The notes beneath the pieces are model-generated. The model did no database searches and was not told where the DNA came from. It saw only the letters and a program-made list of their open reading frames with translations. A stretch of DNA of 16,190 nucleotides from JASGKO01 sp049840595 (GTDB taxonomy: Bacteria > Verrucomicrobiota > Verrucomicrobiia > Chthoniobacterales > Chthoniobacteraceae). The DNA is taken from the NCBI GenBank assembly GCA_049840595.1, contig JASGKO010000019.1, positions 1 through 16,190 of the forward strand, read 5' to 3'. Each line of letters starts with the position of its first letter. Positions within the stretch are counted from its first letter, which is position 1. The position numbers and the translations under genes were made by a program. This document shows, piece after piece, positions 6,204 through 13,671 of the stretch.

Positions 6204-8099
6204 CTATTCCTCAAGGGGCAGCGACGACGCCTTGAGGCGCGGACGCAGGAACTCCACGATGGAGGACACGCTCTCGGCCAGGGTTTCCTTCGCCGTGTTG
6301 ACGATCATCTCGGGCTCGGAGGGTTCTTCGTACGGAGCGCTGATGCCGGTAAATTCCTTGATCTCCCCGGCGCGGGCGCGCTTGTAGAGACCCTTCGGAT
6401 CGCGCTGCTCGCAGACTTCCACCGGGGCGCTGACGAAGATTTCATAGAAATCCACGCCGCCCTCGAGGGCGATCTCACGGGCGCGGCGACGGTCGGCGCG
6501 GTAGGGCGAGATGAAGGCGGTGACGACCACCAGCCCGGCATCGGCCATCAGGCGGGCGACTTCCGCGACGCGGCGAATATTCTCCACGCGGTCCGTCGGC
6601 GAGAAGCCGAGGTTCGCATTCAAGCCATGGCGCACGTTGTCGCCATCGAGCACGTAGGTGTGCAGGTTCAGATTGAAAAGCTCGCGTTCCAGCGAATGCG
6701 AGATGGTCGATTTGCCGGAACCGCTGAGGCCGGTGAGCCACACCACGGCGCCCTTGTGGCCATTGCGCAGCGCGCGCTTGCGGGCATCCACGGTGCCTTC
6801 GCTCCAGTAGATATTCTCCGACTTCACCTTGGTGCGGTCGGTATAGACGCCGCCGAAAATGATGCCGCCGCCGGCGACCTGCCGGTTATCGACGATCACA
6901 AAGCGACCCATGATCGGGTTGCGATCATGGTTGTCCATCACCAGCGCACCGCGGGTCTGGATCGTGACTTCCGCCACGTCGTTCTTCGCGATGTAGTTGC
7001 GGTCGGAGGCGACGTTGTCGAGCGTCGAGGCGTCGATGATTTTCTCAACCGAGACGACTTCCGCCTCGAGTTCCTGCGTGGCGAGTTTCAACACATAACG
7101 CTCGCCGACGACGAGGTTGCGCTTGCCCATCCAGAAGAGGCGGGCCTTGAAACGGTTGGTCTCGATCGGGGCATCCGCCTCGTGCGAGGCGACGTGACCG
7201 CGCTCGACGAAAATCTGCTCGGTGAGCGTGATGCCGATGCTCTGGCCGGCGAAGGCTTCCTTGGACTCCGGCGCATGCCAGTTCTCAATGCTGGCGACGA
7301 CGCTGGTCTTGTTATTCGGCGAGAAGACGAGCTTGTCGCCCACCTTGAGCGAGCCGGTCTCGATGCGACCGGCGATGATGCGGCGCTCGTCGAAGCGATA
7401 CACGTCCTGCACCGGGAAGCGGAGCGACTGGTCGGCCACTTCCTTCGGCGGCTCGAAGGAATCGAGCATATCGGTGATCGTCGGGCCGGAATACCAGGGA
7501 ATGCTGGCGCGGTCGGCCTTGGCGACGTTCACGCCGTTGCGGGCGGAAATCGGCACGAAGGCGCGGGCTTCCACGCCGATCTGTTGCAGGAAGGCGGTGT
7601 ATTCGGTGACCACGCTATCGAAGACTTCCTGGCTGTACTTCACCAGGTCCATCTTATTCACCGCGACCACCACCTGCTTGATGCCGAGGAGGCTGAGCAG
7701 GTAGCCGTGACGGCGGGACTGCTCGCGCACGCCTTCGTTGGCGGCGATGAGGAGCACGGCGGCATCCGCACTGGCGGCGCCGGTGATCATGTTCTTCAGG
7801 AATTCCTTGTGCCCGGGAGCGTCGATGATCACGTACGGGCGCTTGTCCGTCTTGAACTGGATCTGCGTCGTATCGATCGTGATGTTCTGCTCCTGCTCTT
7901 CAAGGAGCGAGTCGAGGAGGAAGGAGTATTCAAACTCCATGCCCTCTTCCTTACAGGCTTTCTGGATCTGCTCGACCTTGCCATCGGGCAGGGAATTCGT
8001 GTCGTAGAAAATACGACCGATGAGCGTGGACTTACCGTGGTCCACGTGACCGACAAAGACCACGCGGAGACGGCGATTGATTTCGGAAAGATTGGCCAT
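6204..8099 (-). CDS. cysNC: Sulfate adenylyltransferase large subunit fused to APS kinase
   Basis: A 631-residue two-enzyme fusion. Residues 1 to about 440 are CysN, the GTPase subunit that drives formation of APS from sulfate and ATP: P-loop GHVDHGKS (17-24), switch motif DAPGH (93-97) and NKMD (148-151), followed by two beta-barrel domains. Residues about 450-631 are CysC, APS kinase, with Walker A GLSGSGKS (457-464), DGDNVRHGLN and FISPYRADR; it phosphorylates APS to PAPS. The frame is intact with no indel. It starts 43 bases after the cysD stop on the same strand and so lies in the cysH-cysD-cysNC operon. No Shine-Dalgarno precedes the ATG; an AGGAGG there is on the opposite strand. Confidence 0.96.
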   Translation of the reverse strand: MANLSEINRRLRVVFVGHVDHGKSTLIGRIFYDTNSLPDGKVEQIQKACKEEGMEFEYSFLLDSLLEEQEQNITIDTTQIQFKTDKRPYVIIDAPGHKEFLKNMITGAASADAAVLLIAANEGVREQSRRHGYLLSLLGIKQVVVAVNKMDLVKYSQEVFDSVVTEYTAFLQQIGVEARAFVPISARNGVNVAKADRASIPWYSGPTITDMLDSFEPPKEVADQSLRFPVQDVYRFDERRIIAGRIETGSLKVGDKLVFSPNNKTSVVASIENWHAPESKEAFAGQSIGITLTEQIFVERGHVASHEADAPIETNRFKARLFWMGKRNLVVGERYVLKLATQELEAEVVSVEKIIDASTLDNVASDRNYIAKNDVAEVTIQTRGALVMDNHDRNPIMGRFVIVDNRQVAGGGIIFGGVYTDRTKVKSENIYWSEGTVDARKRALRNGHKGAVVWLTGLSGSGKSTISHSLERELFNLNLHTYVLDGDNVRHGLNANLGFSPTDRVENIRRVAEVARLMADAGLVVVTAFISPYRADRRRAREIALEGGVDFYEIFVSAPVEVCEQRDPKGLYKRARAGEIKEFTGISAPYEEPSEPEMIVNTAKETLAESVSSIVEFLRPRLKASSLPLEE

Positions 8100-8142
8100 A
8101 ATAGGAGGCGAAAATTAAATGAGTTCGATGGGCTGGAACGGC

Positions 8143-9085
8143 TTACATGAACCCCTTGGCACGGAGTTTCTGCATGGCGTTGCGCTCGTGGTGATCCTGG
8201 GCGCGACCGGCGCGCTCGCTGGTCTTGGTGGTGGCCAGTTCGTCGATGATTTTGTCGATGTTATCCGCCGTGCTCTCGACCGGGCCGGAGATCGGCCAGC
8301 AACCGAGGGAGCGGAAACGGTAGAGATTTCCGTCGTAAGCTTTGCGGGCGAAATACATCTTCGGAATCGGGATGCCTTCGCGCTGGATGTAGAGCCAGAT
8401 GTCGCGCTCGGTCCAATCAAGCAGGGCCTGCACGCGCACGTGCTCGCCGGGGGCACAACTGGTGGTGAACTGGTTCCAGAACTCCGGTGGCTGGTCCTTG
8501 TAGTCCCACTCGAAATCCTTGGTGCGCGGCGAGAAGTAGCGCTCCTTGGCGCGGGTCGGGTCTTCGTCGCGGCGAATGCCGGTGATGAGCGCGTCCCACT
8601 GGTGCTCGGCCATCACCTGCTGAAGGGCGACCGTCTTGCAGCTCGTGGGTCACGGTCACCGGATCGGTGGTTTCGTAACCGATCGGGCCGGTCTTTTCGT
8701 AGGCACCGCGACCGGCGCGGGCGTCTTCGTTGATCTTCACGATCAGGTTGAGCTTATGGTAATCGACCGCCCAATCGCGGTACTCGATCATCTCGGGAAA
8801 CTCGTAGGTCGTGTCGATGTGGAGCAGCGGATACGGGATATGACCGCAGAAGGCTTTCTTGGAGAGCCAGATGAGCACGTTCGAATCCTTGCCCATGCTC
8901 CAGGGCATGCAGATCTTCTTAAAGTGATGGTAGGCCTCGCGGATGATGAAGATGCTCTGGGCCTCGAGCGCATCGAGATGGGCGGCGTCTTCGCGCGAGA
9001 TTTTTTCCGGGAAAAAGGCGGGTGGTTCATCCGCGGCGGGCGCGGCATACAGCTTCTTATAAGCAGGATGATCAGCGTGATTCAT
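8143..9085 (-). CDS. cysD: Sulfate adenylyltransferase small subunit, one indel
   Basis: The repaired protein is 313 residues, close to the roughly 300 of typical CysD. It is the catalytic subunit that forms APS with CysN. The PP-loop is seen as SMGKDSNVLIWLSKKAF, a family variant of SGGKDS. Other conserved stretches are LLHIDTTYEFPEMI, GIRRDEDPTRAKERYFSPR, FTTSCAPGEHVRVQALLDWTE and RFRSLGCWPI. An extra base at about 8638 breaks the frame between THEL and KTVALQQVMAEHQW; both sides align perfectly with one protein. It lies between cysH (143 bases upstream) and cysNC (43 bases downstream). The first 25 residues are variable in the family; the ATG at 9085 gives MNHADHPAYKKLY. Confidence 0.93.
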
Positions 9086-9228
9086 AGTTTCTATTCAAAA
9101 TGCCCTTGTTTTGGAGACCGTCCGTAGTTCGAAACCGTCCATAAAACAGAGTCCGTAGCGCCTGACAAGCGCGCAGACACAAAAAGCGGCTTTCATGCCG
9201 GGAGGCCAGAGAATTTTTTCACCGGCCC
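9086..9228. other. cysH-cysD spacer with short direct repeats
   Basis: A 143-base gap without a credible gene. On the minus strand CTACGGAC occurs twice (9120-9127 and 9151-9158, given as plus coordinates) and GGACGGT twice (9117-9123 and 9134-9140). These may be part of a regulator site or of a second promoter for cysD, but they are short. No terminator hairpin with a T tract is visible, so read-through from cysH is plausible. Confidence 0.3.
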
Positions 9229-9966
9229 TTAGATGTTCTCTCCCAGAAAGGTATGGATGCCGCACTCGGCCTTGTCGAAGCCGGTCCAGCGGCCCGCTCT
9301 TTCGTTTTCGCCCGTGGCGGTGGCGCGGGTGCACGGCCAGCAGCCGATGCTGCGGTAGCCCTTGTCCTGCAATGGGTTATAGGGAATCTGCCGCTCGCGC
9401 AGGTAGGTCCACACCGCTTCCCGCGACCAATTGGCCATCGGGTTCATCTTCAGGATGTAGCGGTCGCGCAGGACGTCGAAATGGTAGAGCTCGAGGATCT
9501 TGGTTTTTTCGCGAGTCTCGGACTGCTGGCGGCGCAGGCCGGTAATCCAGACGCTCAATTCCGAGAGCTTGCGCTGCAATGGAAGCACCTTGCGCAAAGT
9601 GCAGCAGAGATCCGGGCTCTTGGTCCAAAGCTCGGGACCGTATTCCGCCGTCTGCTGTTCCACCGTCTGCTCGGGGCGGACGGACTCGATCTTCAGGTTC
9701 CAAAAATCCTCCAGGCGATGCTGCAAATCGGTGGTCTCCTTGAAGAGCAGGCCGGTATCCAGAGTGAAAATTGGGAAATTGAACCCGGCGCGCACGGCAT
9801 GATCGATCATGACCAGCCCGGCTCCCTGGAAACTGGTGCCAATGCCGGCCTGGTTGCCAAAACGCTCCCAAGCCCATTGCAAAATGGTTTCGAGGCTCTC
9901 ATTCTCAAAGCGGTCCGCGAGTTCATGCACCTCTTCGCGGGAAATATCATCTAAATGCAAGGTCAT
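9229..9966 (-). CDS. cysH: APS/PAPS reductase
   Basis: A 245-residue assimilatory reductase that makes sulfite from activated sulfate. The PP-loop-like region is GIGTSFQGAGLVMIDHA (about 41-57), followed by FTLDTGLLFKET. Two cysteine pairs are present: CysCys at 121-122 (PDLCCTLRK) and CWPC at 209-212 (IGCWPCTR). In this family these bind a [4Fe-4S] cluster and mark enzymes that reduce APS directly. The catalytic cysteine is Cys235 in ECGIHTF near the C-terminus. Length is normal. It is the first gene of the minus-strand sulfur operon. The substrate preference (APS over PAPS) is inferred from the cysteines; the CysC domain encoded downstream would provide PAPS as well. Confidence 0.94.
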   Translation of the reverse strand: MTLHLDDISREEVHELADRFENESLETILQWAWERFGNQAGIGTSFQGAGLVMIDHAVRAGFNFPIFTLDTGLLFKETTDLQHRLEDFWNLKIESVRPEQTVEQQTAEYGPELWTKSPDLCCTLRKVLPLQRKLSELSVWITGLRRQQSETREKTKILELYHFDVLRDRYILKMNPMANWSREAVWTYLRERQIPYNPLQDKGYRSIGCWPCTRATATGENERAGRWTGFDKAECGIHTFLGENI

Positions 9967-9975
9967 GGGAGAGCC

Positions 9976-10004
9976 AATCTCTACTTCCCGACTCTCTTTG
10001 TCAA
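9976..10004 (-). promoter_or_regulatory. Possible sigma-70-type promoter for cysH
   Basis: On the minus strand a perfect TTGACA (9999-10004) is followed after 17 bases by GAGATT (9976-9981), which matches TATAAT at only three positions. Transcription would begin within a few bases of the cysH ATG, giving an almost leaderless mRNA. This agrees with the absence of a Shine-Dalgarno before cysH, but the weak -10 leaves the call uncertain. Confidence 0.35.
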
Positions 10005-10031
10005 CAATTCCAAAGACTCATTTCGTCATAA

Positions 10032-10147
10032 AAGAGAGGAGCCAGCAAAATACGCGGAAAATACGAAAATAGGGGAAAGCGGGCCGTGCCAAGCCCGATT
10101 TTGTCTCCCTTTTCGTATTTTCCGCGTATTTTGCTGGCCCCTCTCTT
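10032..10147. repeat. Long gene-free inverted repeat (MITE-like)
   Basis: Two 38-base arms (10032-10069 and 10110-10147) are inverted copies with one mismatch, around a 40-base centre. The arms contain AAAATACG twice at 11-base spacing. The centre adds a 4-bp GGGA/TCCC extension and its own 5-bp hairpin (CGGGC 10080-10084 with GCCCG 10093-10097), so the whole unit can fold into one long hairpin. It lies between the glnB terminator and the cysH promoter and holds no gene. It resembles the GxxExxY cassette in plan (arms made from short tandem units) but not in sequence. Confidence 0.85.
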
Positions 10148-10159
10148 CGGTTGAGACAC

Positions 10160-10195
10160 AAAAAAAGCTCCGGTGGGGACGAACCCCACCGGAGC
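10160..10195 (-). terminator. Rho-independent terminator of amtB-glnB
   Basis: A perfect 12-bp stem (GCTCCGGTGGGG at 10167-10178 with its complement at 10184-10195) around a 5-base loop. On the minus strand it is followed by seven T residues (10160-10166). It lies 27 bases after the glnB stop. This is a textbook intrinsic terminator. Confidence 0.95.
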
Positions 10196-10221
10196 ACCAC
10201 AACGATCTGATGAACAGTTTT

Positions 10222-10560
10222 TTAGACGGCCTTTTCGCCAGTCTCTTCCGTGCGGATACGAACCGCTTCTTCCACCGGGGAGACGAAGACTTTGCCGTCG
10301 CCAATCTTGCCGGTCTTGGCGGACTTCACGATGGCCGCGAGCGCGGATTCCACCACCGAGTCAGCCAGGACGACTTCGATCTTGATCTTGGGCAGGAAGT
10401 CCACCGTGTATTCGCTACCGCGGTAGATTTCCGTGTGGCCTTTTTGACGGCCAAATCCCTTGACCTCGCTCACGGTCATACCTTCGATACCGAGTTCGGC
10501 GAGCGCTTCTTTGACTTCCTCCAGTTTGAAGGGCTTGATGATCGCTTCGATTTTTTTCAT
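10222..10560 (-). CDS. glnB: Nitrogen regulatory protein P-II
   Basis: A 112-residue PII signal protein, the normal length. The N-terminus MKKIEAIIKPFKLEEVKEAL is the family opening. The T-loop is seen as YRGSEYTVDFLPK (residues 46-58), with Tyr51 as the usual uridylylation site. TGKIGDGKVFVSPVEEAVRIRTEETGEKAV holds the B- and C-loop ATP and effector residues. PII senses 2-oxoglutarate and ATP/ADP and, when unmodified, blocks the ammonium channel AmtB. It directly follows amtB on the same transcript, which by context makes it a GlnK-type regulator. The usual order elsewhere is glnK before amtB; here it is reversed. A 9-bp hairpin separates the two genes and a strong terminator follows. Confidence 0.96.
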   Translation of the reverse strand: MKKIEAIIKPFKLEEVKEALAELGIEGMTVSEVKGFGRQKGHTEIYRGSEYTVDFLPKIKIEVVLADSVVESALAAIVKSAKTGKIGDGKVFVSPVEEAVRIRTEETGEKAV

Positions 10561-10579
10561 GTGATTTTCTCAGAGTGTC

Positions 10580-10608
10580 GCCAGCGCCCGCATAAGACAG
10601 GCGCTGGC
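10580..10608 (-). other. Intercistronic hairpin between amtB and glnB
   Basis: A perfect 9-bp stem (GCCAGCGCC at 10580-10588, GGCGCTGGC at 10600-10608) with an 11-base loop sits in the 62-base gap. No T tract follows, so it is more likely an mRNA-stability or processing element that sets the amtB:glnB ratio than a terminator. Confidence 0.5.
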
Positions 10609-10622
10609 AACGGGTTGAGTGA

Positions 10623-12161
10623 TTAGAGGATGTAGCCCTCCTCGCCGTGATCCACGATGTCGAGACCCTGGCTTTCCTCTTCCACGCTCGGACGGAGGCC
10701 GATGATGAACTTGATGATGAAGGCGATGATGGCCGTGCCAACCACCGCGAGAGCGATGGTGATGCCGATGGCCTTCACCTGGGCGATCCACAGGGAGTGC
10801 GCGGTGATGGCAGCGAGGAGGCCATTCTTGCCCGCAACGCCAGCGGCGCTGAGGTTGGCATTCACTTCCGGAGCAACCAGCACACCAGTGAGGAACGCAC
10901 CGAGCGTGCCACCGACGGCGTGAACGCCGAAGGTATCCAACGCATCGTCATAACCGAGGGCAGGCTTGAGGTAGGTCACCGTGATGAACGGAATCACACC
11001 AGCAGCCACACCGATGATCACAGCACCCGTCGCATTGACGAAGCCGCAAGCAGGGGTGATGACCACGAGGCCGGCCACCGCGCCGGAGCAGAAACCGAGG
11101 ATGCTCGGCTTGCCCTTGAAGAGCCACTCAACCACCGGCCACACGAAGGAGGCCACCGCCGTCGCCAGCGTGGTAGTGGTGAAAGCGTTGGCCGCCACAA
11201 CGTCGGCCGCCACGGCGGAACCGGCATTGAAGCCATACCAGCCAACCCACAGGAGGGCGGTACCGATGAAGCAGATCACGAGGCTATGCGGCGGCATGGG
11301 CTCCTTGCCGAAGCCACTGCGCTTGCCGAGGATGAGCGCCAGGATGAGCGCGGACCAACCGGAGGACATGTGCACCACCGTGCCACCCGCGAAGTCGATC
11401 GCCGGGATGGAAGCGCTGGAGTTCCAGACACCGTTCATGAGACCAGTCGCACCCCAGACCATGTGTGCGAGCGGGAAGTAAACCACGAACATCCACAGGA
11501 AGACGAAGGTGATCACCGCCGAGAACTTCATGCGTTCAGCGGTGGAACCGAAGATGAGCGCCGGGGTAATGATGGCGAAGGTCAGCTGGAAGATCGAGAA
11601 CACGTTCTGCGAAACCCAGTAGGAGTAGTTGGTATTCGGAACCGAGGTCACTCCCTTGAAGAAGAAATACTCACTGCCACCGATGTAGGGGCTGTTGAAG
11701 CTCGTGCCGAACACGAGGCTATAGCCCACGGCCCACCAGAGGATGGAGACCAAGCCGGTGATGCCGAAGCACATGGCCACGATGGAGAGAACGTTCTTGG
11801 AACGCACCAGACCACCGTAGAACAGGGCCAGACCCGGGAGGGTCATCATGAGCACGAAAGCGGCCGAAACCATCATCCATGCGTTGTGACCGGGGCCAGG
11901 CGTGGCACCGAGCGGGCCCACCTGCGTGGTGGAAGGAGCGCCGTTCGTGACGTAGGCTTCGAGGTCGGCAACCCGCGAATCAATCGTGGGAGAGGCAGCC
12001 GGGGTGGCAGAAGCGGCCGGAGTGGCCGAGGCTTCTGGCGCAGCCGATGCAGAAGGTGCAGGGGATGGACTCTGGGCGCTGGCCGTGGTGAGGCCAGTCG
12101 TCGTCCACGCCAGCGCGGCTGCAAAGACAGCCATCGCCAAGGTTTTTCTTAGGTTAAGCAT
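10623..12161 (-). CDS. amtB: Ammonium transporter
   Basis: A 512-residue Amt/MEP/Rh channel that brings ammonium across the inner membrane. An N-terminal signal peptide (about residues 1-29, ending TASA) is followed by a low-complexity Ala/Ser/Pro linker with an ASATPA repeat, a short helix (SRVADLEAYV) and then the membrane core from about residue 85. Family landmarks: GLALFYGGLVRSKNVLS, AIDFAGGTVVHMSSG (the Asp and first pore His region), WYGFNAGSA and FGVHAVGG (the second pore His). The C-terminal tail LDIVDHGEEGYIL is the PII-interacting end. I chose the ATG at 12161 because AAGGAA lies five bases before it; an ATG at 12182 would add seven residues and lose the ribosome site. It is transcribed before glnB. 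Confidence 0.96.
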   Translation of the reverse strand: MLNLRKTLAMAVFAAALAWTTTGLTTASAQSPSPAPSASAAPEASATPAASATPAASPTIDSRVADLEAYVTNGAPSTTQVGPLGATPGPGHNAWMMVSAAFVLMMTLPGLALFYGGLVRSKNVLSIVAMCFGITGLVSILWWAVGYSLVFGTSFNSPYIGGSEYFFFKGVTSVPNTNYSYWVSQNVFSIFQLTFAIITPALIFGSTAERMKFSAVITFVFLWMFVVYFPLAHMVWGATGLMNGVWNSSASIPAIDFAGGTVVHMSSGWSALILALILGKRSGFGKEPMPPHSLVICFIGTALLWVGWYGFNAGSAVAADVVAANAFTTTTLATAVASFVWPVVEWLFKGKPSILGFCSGAVAGLVVITPACGFVNATGAVIIGVAAGVIPFITVTYLKPALGYDDALDTFGVHAVGGTLGAFLTGVLVAPEVNANLSAAGVAGKNGLLAAITAHSLWIAQVKAIGITIALAVVGTAIIAFIIKFIIGLRPSVEEESQGLDIVDHGEEGYIL

Positions 12162-12372
12162 AGTGGTTCCTTTAGGAATCAATGGTTAGGTTCAGTGGTT
12201 TAGGTTTTTGTTTTCACCGGGCGACGGGGAGCTTGGAAACTCCCGTTTCACCCTGCGAAATCTCGGCAGCGAGGCTGCTGCCTGGCATCCACGCCGGGCC
12301 AATGAATGGAAGAATTCCGGCGGTTTCCGGTCTCCAGTATTTGTCACACGTACGTTGTCCATTCATTGCGGC
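12162..12372 (-). other. Long structured leader of amtB
   Basis: About 210 bases separate the presumed sigma-54 start from the amtB ATG. Read on the minus strand this leader contains, in order: an 11-bp perfect stem (12358-12368 with 12300-12310) enclosing a small CCGG/CCGG hairpin, a perfect 6-bp hairpin (GGCAGC, 12265-12270 with 12277-12282), and a strong G/C stem at 12219-12253. No open frame with a family resemblance was found. It could be a cis-regulatory RNA, but I recognise no known riboswitch consensus. Confidence 0.45.
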
Positions 12373-12383
12373 AGCGCCCATTT

Positions 12384-12399
12384 AGCAGCCGTTGTGCCA
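12384..12399 (-). promoter_or_regulatory. Sigma-54 (-24/-12) promoter for amtB-glnB
   Basis: On the minus strand the sequence reads TGGCACAACGGCTGCT. The consensus TGGCAC-N5-TTGCW is matched in all but one of the fixed bases (C in place of the first T of TTGC), with the required GG-N10-GC spacing. Nitrogen-regulated amtB-glnK operons classically use RpoN, so sequence and context agree. I found no convincing NtrC palindrome in the 200 bases further upstream. Confidence 0.7.
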
Positions 12400-12604
12400 A
12401 CCGTCTTTTTCGCCCCAAAATTCCCTCCAATTACTCTGGCATCTTTTTTCTTTATCAGGACTGTAATCCCCAAGCCCCAAGGTGGATCTTGCGCAAATCA
12501 AAACACGTTGAACAAAAGGGAACATCCACTACCGATCCGCGAAATCGCTTGTCCCGAAACGTCCAACCCGGCACTGGCGCAGCCCCAGCCGGAACCACCC
12601 GCCC
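12400..12604. other. Intergenic stretch without recognised gene
   Basis: Between the amtB promoter and the palindromic repeat I see no protein with family resemblance on either strand. The short open frames here have no good start region and no conserved motif. The stretch may hold activator sites for the sigma-54 promoter, but none is recognisable. Confidence 0.5.
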
Positions 12605-12675
12605 GTAGCGGCGGTCCAGGACCGTCGCAAAACGCGCTCCGTGAAAATAAGGCGACGGTCCTAGACCGCCGCTAC
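12605..12675. repeat. 71-bp palindromic repeat downstream of the Xer gene
   Basis: Two 24-base arms (12605-12628 and 12652-12675), beginning GTAGCGGCGGTC, are inverted copies with one mismatch. Each arm is itself nearly self-complementary around CGGTCCAGGACCG. The 23-base spacer has no open frame of note. The unit lies 15 bases past the recombinase stop. The layout is that of a REP/BIME-like or MITE-like intergenic repeat; no T tract follows on either strand, so it is not an ordinary terminator. Confidence 0.85.
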
Positions 12676-12690
12676 AGAGCATCAAAAAAC

Positions 12691-13602
12691 TCAAGCCCGG
12701 GGATGGGACTGGTCGTAGGCTTCCTTGAGCCGCTCGGTCGTTACGTGGGTGTAAATCTGTGTGGTCGAGAGGCTTGCGTGACCAAGGAGGGACTGCACAC
12801 TGCGCAGGTCGGCCCCGTTATCCAGCAAATGGGTCGCGAAGGTGTGGCGTAATTTGTGCGGGCTCACCTTGAGCGCGATATCGGTGTGTTTGAGGTATTT
12901 CTTCAGCATCATCCGCACGTTGGTGGCGGAAAGGCGCCCCCGCCGTTTGTTGATGAAAAGCGGGCCCTGGTGCACCGAGGCCTCGACACGATATTTCTGG
13001 ATCGCTTCCAGGGCAGGACCACCGACCGGGCAGATGCGCTCCTTGCGCCCCTTGCCCAGCACGCGCACCGTCTCGGTATAGGCATCCATGTCCTCGACGT
13101 TGAGGGAGACCAGTTCCGAAATACGCAGGCCGCTGCTGTAGAAAAGCTCCAGGATCGCCACATCGCGCGCGGCAGCCCAGACGGGGGCCTGGTTTTCCCG
13201 CTCCACTTGCAGCGGGGTGGCGAGCAGTTGCTCGATCTGCTGGCGATTGAGGACGACCGGGAGGCCCTTTTGCTGCTTGGGCAACTGGACCTGCTTCAGC
13301 GGGTTCACCTTCAAGCCGTTGCGCTCGACGAGGTATTTGTAAAAGGTGCGCAAGGCGGCAAAGTGCAGCCGGATGGTGGCCCGGGCGGCGCCACTTTTCA
13401 TCAACTGGAAGAGGTGAGCGCGAAAATGCTCGGGCTGGCAATCCAGCCACGGCGGCATCTTCGGCTGCGCGCGGAATTTCTCCAGAGCGAGACGGTAGTT
13501 GGCAATCGTCCGCGGCGAAGCATTGCGCTCGGCATCCATGCTTTCGAGAAAGAGGCGCACCAACCGGTCGCTGAGAATCTTGGGCGCGGCTTTGCGAGGC
13601 AT
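12691..13602 (-). CDS. xerC: Tyrosine recombinase, XerC/XerD type
   Basis: A 303-residue site-specific recombinase, the normal Xer length. The N-terminal SAM-like DNA-binding domain (about 10-100) contains SPRTIANYRLAL. The catalytic set is complete: Arg in SSGLRISELVSL, Lys in GKGRKERICP, HKLRHTFATH (His-x-x-Arg), LLGHASLSTTQIYTHV with the third His and the nucleophilic Tyr. Xer enzymes resolve chromosome dimers at dif; lone integrases of elements use the same fold. The size, lack of extra domains and housekeeping neighbours favour the chromosomal role. I chose the ATG at 13602 (MPRKAAPK); the frame is open further upstream but those residues lack resemblance to the family. XerC versus XerD cannot be decided here. 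Confidence 0.9.
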   Translation of the reverse strand: MPRKAAPKILSDRLVRLFLESMDAERNASPRTIANYRLALEKFRAQPKMPPWLDCQPEHFRAHLFQLMKSGAARATIRLHFAALRTFYKYLVERNGLKVNPLKQVQLPKQQKGLPVVLNRQQIEQLLATPLQVERENQAPVWAAARDVAILELFYSSGLRISELVSLNVEDMDAYTETVRVLGKGRKERICPVGGPALEAIQKYRVEASVHQGPLFINKRRGRLSATNVRMMLKKYLKHTDIALKVSPHKLRHTFATHLLDNGADLRSVQSLLGHASLSTTQIYTHVTTERLKEAYDQSHPRA

Positions 13603-13651
13603 TGGCGCGAGTCTAGACCACGGAATGCGTTTTGCAGAGAGAAATAATTTC

Positions 13652-13670
13652 AACCGCGGCGGACGCGGTT
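13652..13670. other. Small hairpin between the DUF4912 terminator and the Xer gene
   Basis: AACCGCG and CGCGGTT form a perfect 7-bp stem with a 5-base loop. It directly adjoins the terminator at 13672-13705 and lies upstream of the Xer ATG on the minus strand. It may reinforce termination or affect Xer expression. Confidence 0.4.
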
Positions 13671-13671
13671 C

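Noticed and set aside
5547..8150. An 867-codon open frame on the plus strand opposite cysNC and the GNAT gene
   Set aside because: Its composition (Asp, His, Arg, Gly, Ala rich, no domain) is that of an antisense shadow; the minus strand carries clear CysNC and GNAT motifs throughout.
8103..8733. AGGAGG followed by an ATG at 8119 and a plus-strand open frame opposite cysD
   Set aside because: The ribosome-site resemblance is accidental; the protein has no family resemblance and cysD occupies the other strand.
10647..12152. A 501-codon plus-strand open frame opposite amtB
   Set aside because: Charged His/Glu/Arg-rich antisense translation of a membrane protein gene; no family motif, while amtB is unambiguous.
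12208..12852. Plus-strand open frame across the amtB upstream region and into the Xer gene
   Set aside because: It crosses a promoter, a palindromic repeat and the antisense of the Xer catalytic domain, and has no motif.
12691..13602. The tyrosine recombinase as an integron or phage integrase
   Set aside because: No integron-specific insertion, attachment site, excisionase or phage gene is present; its length and motifs are those of chromosomal Xer proteins.
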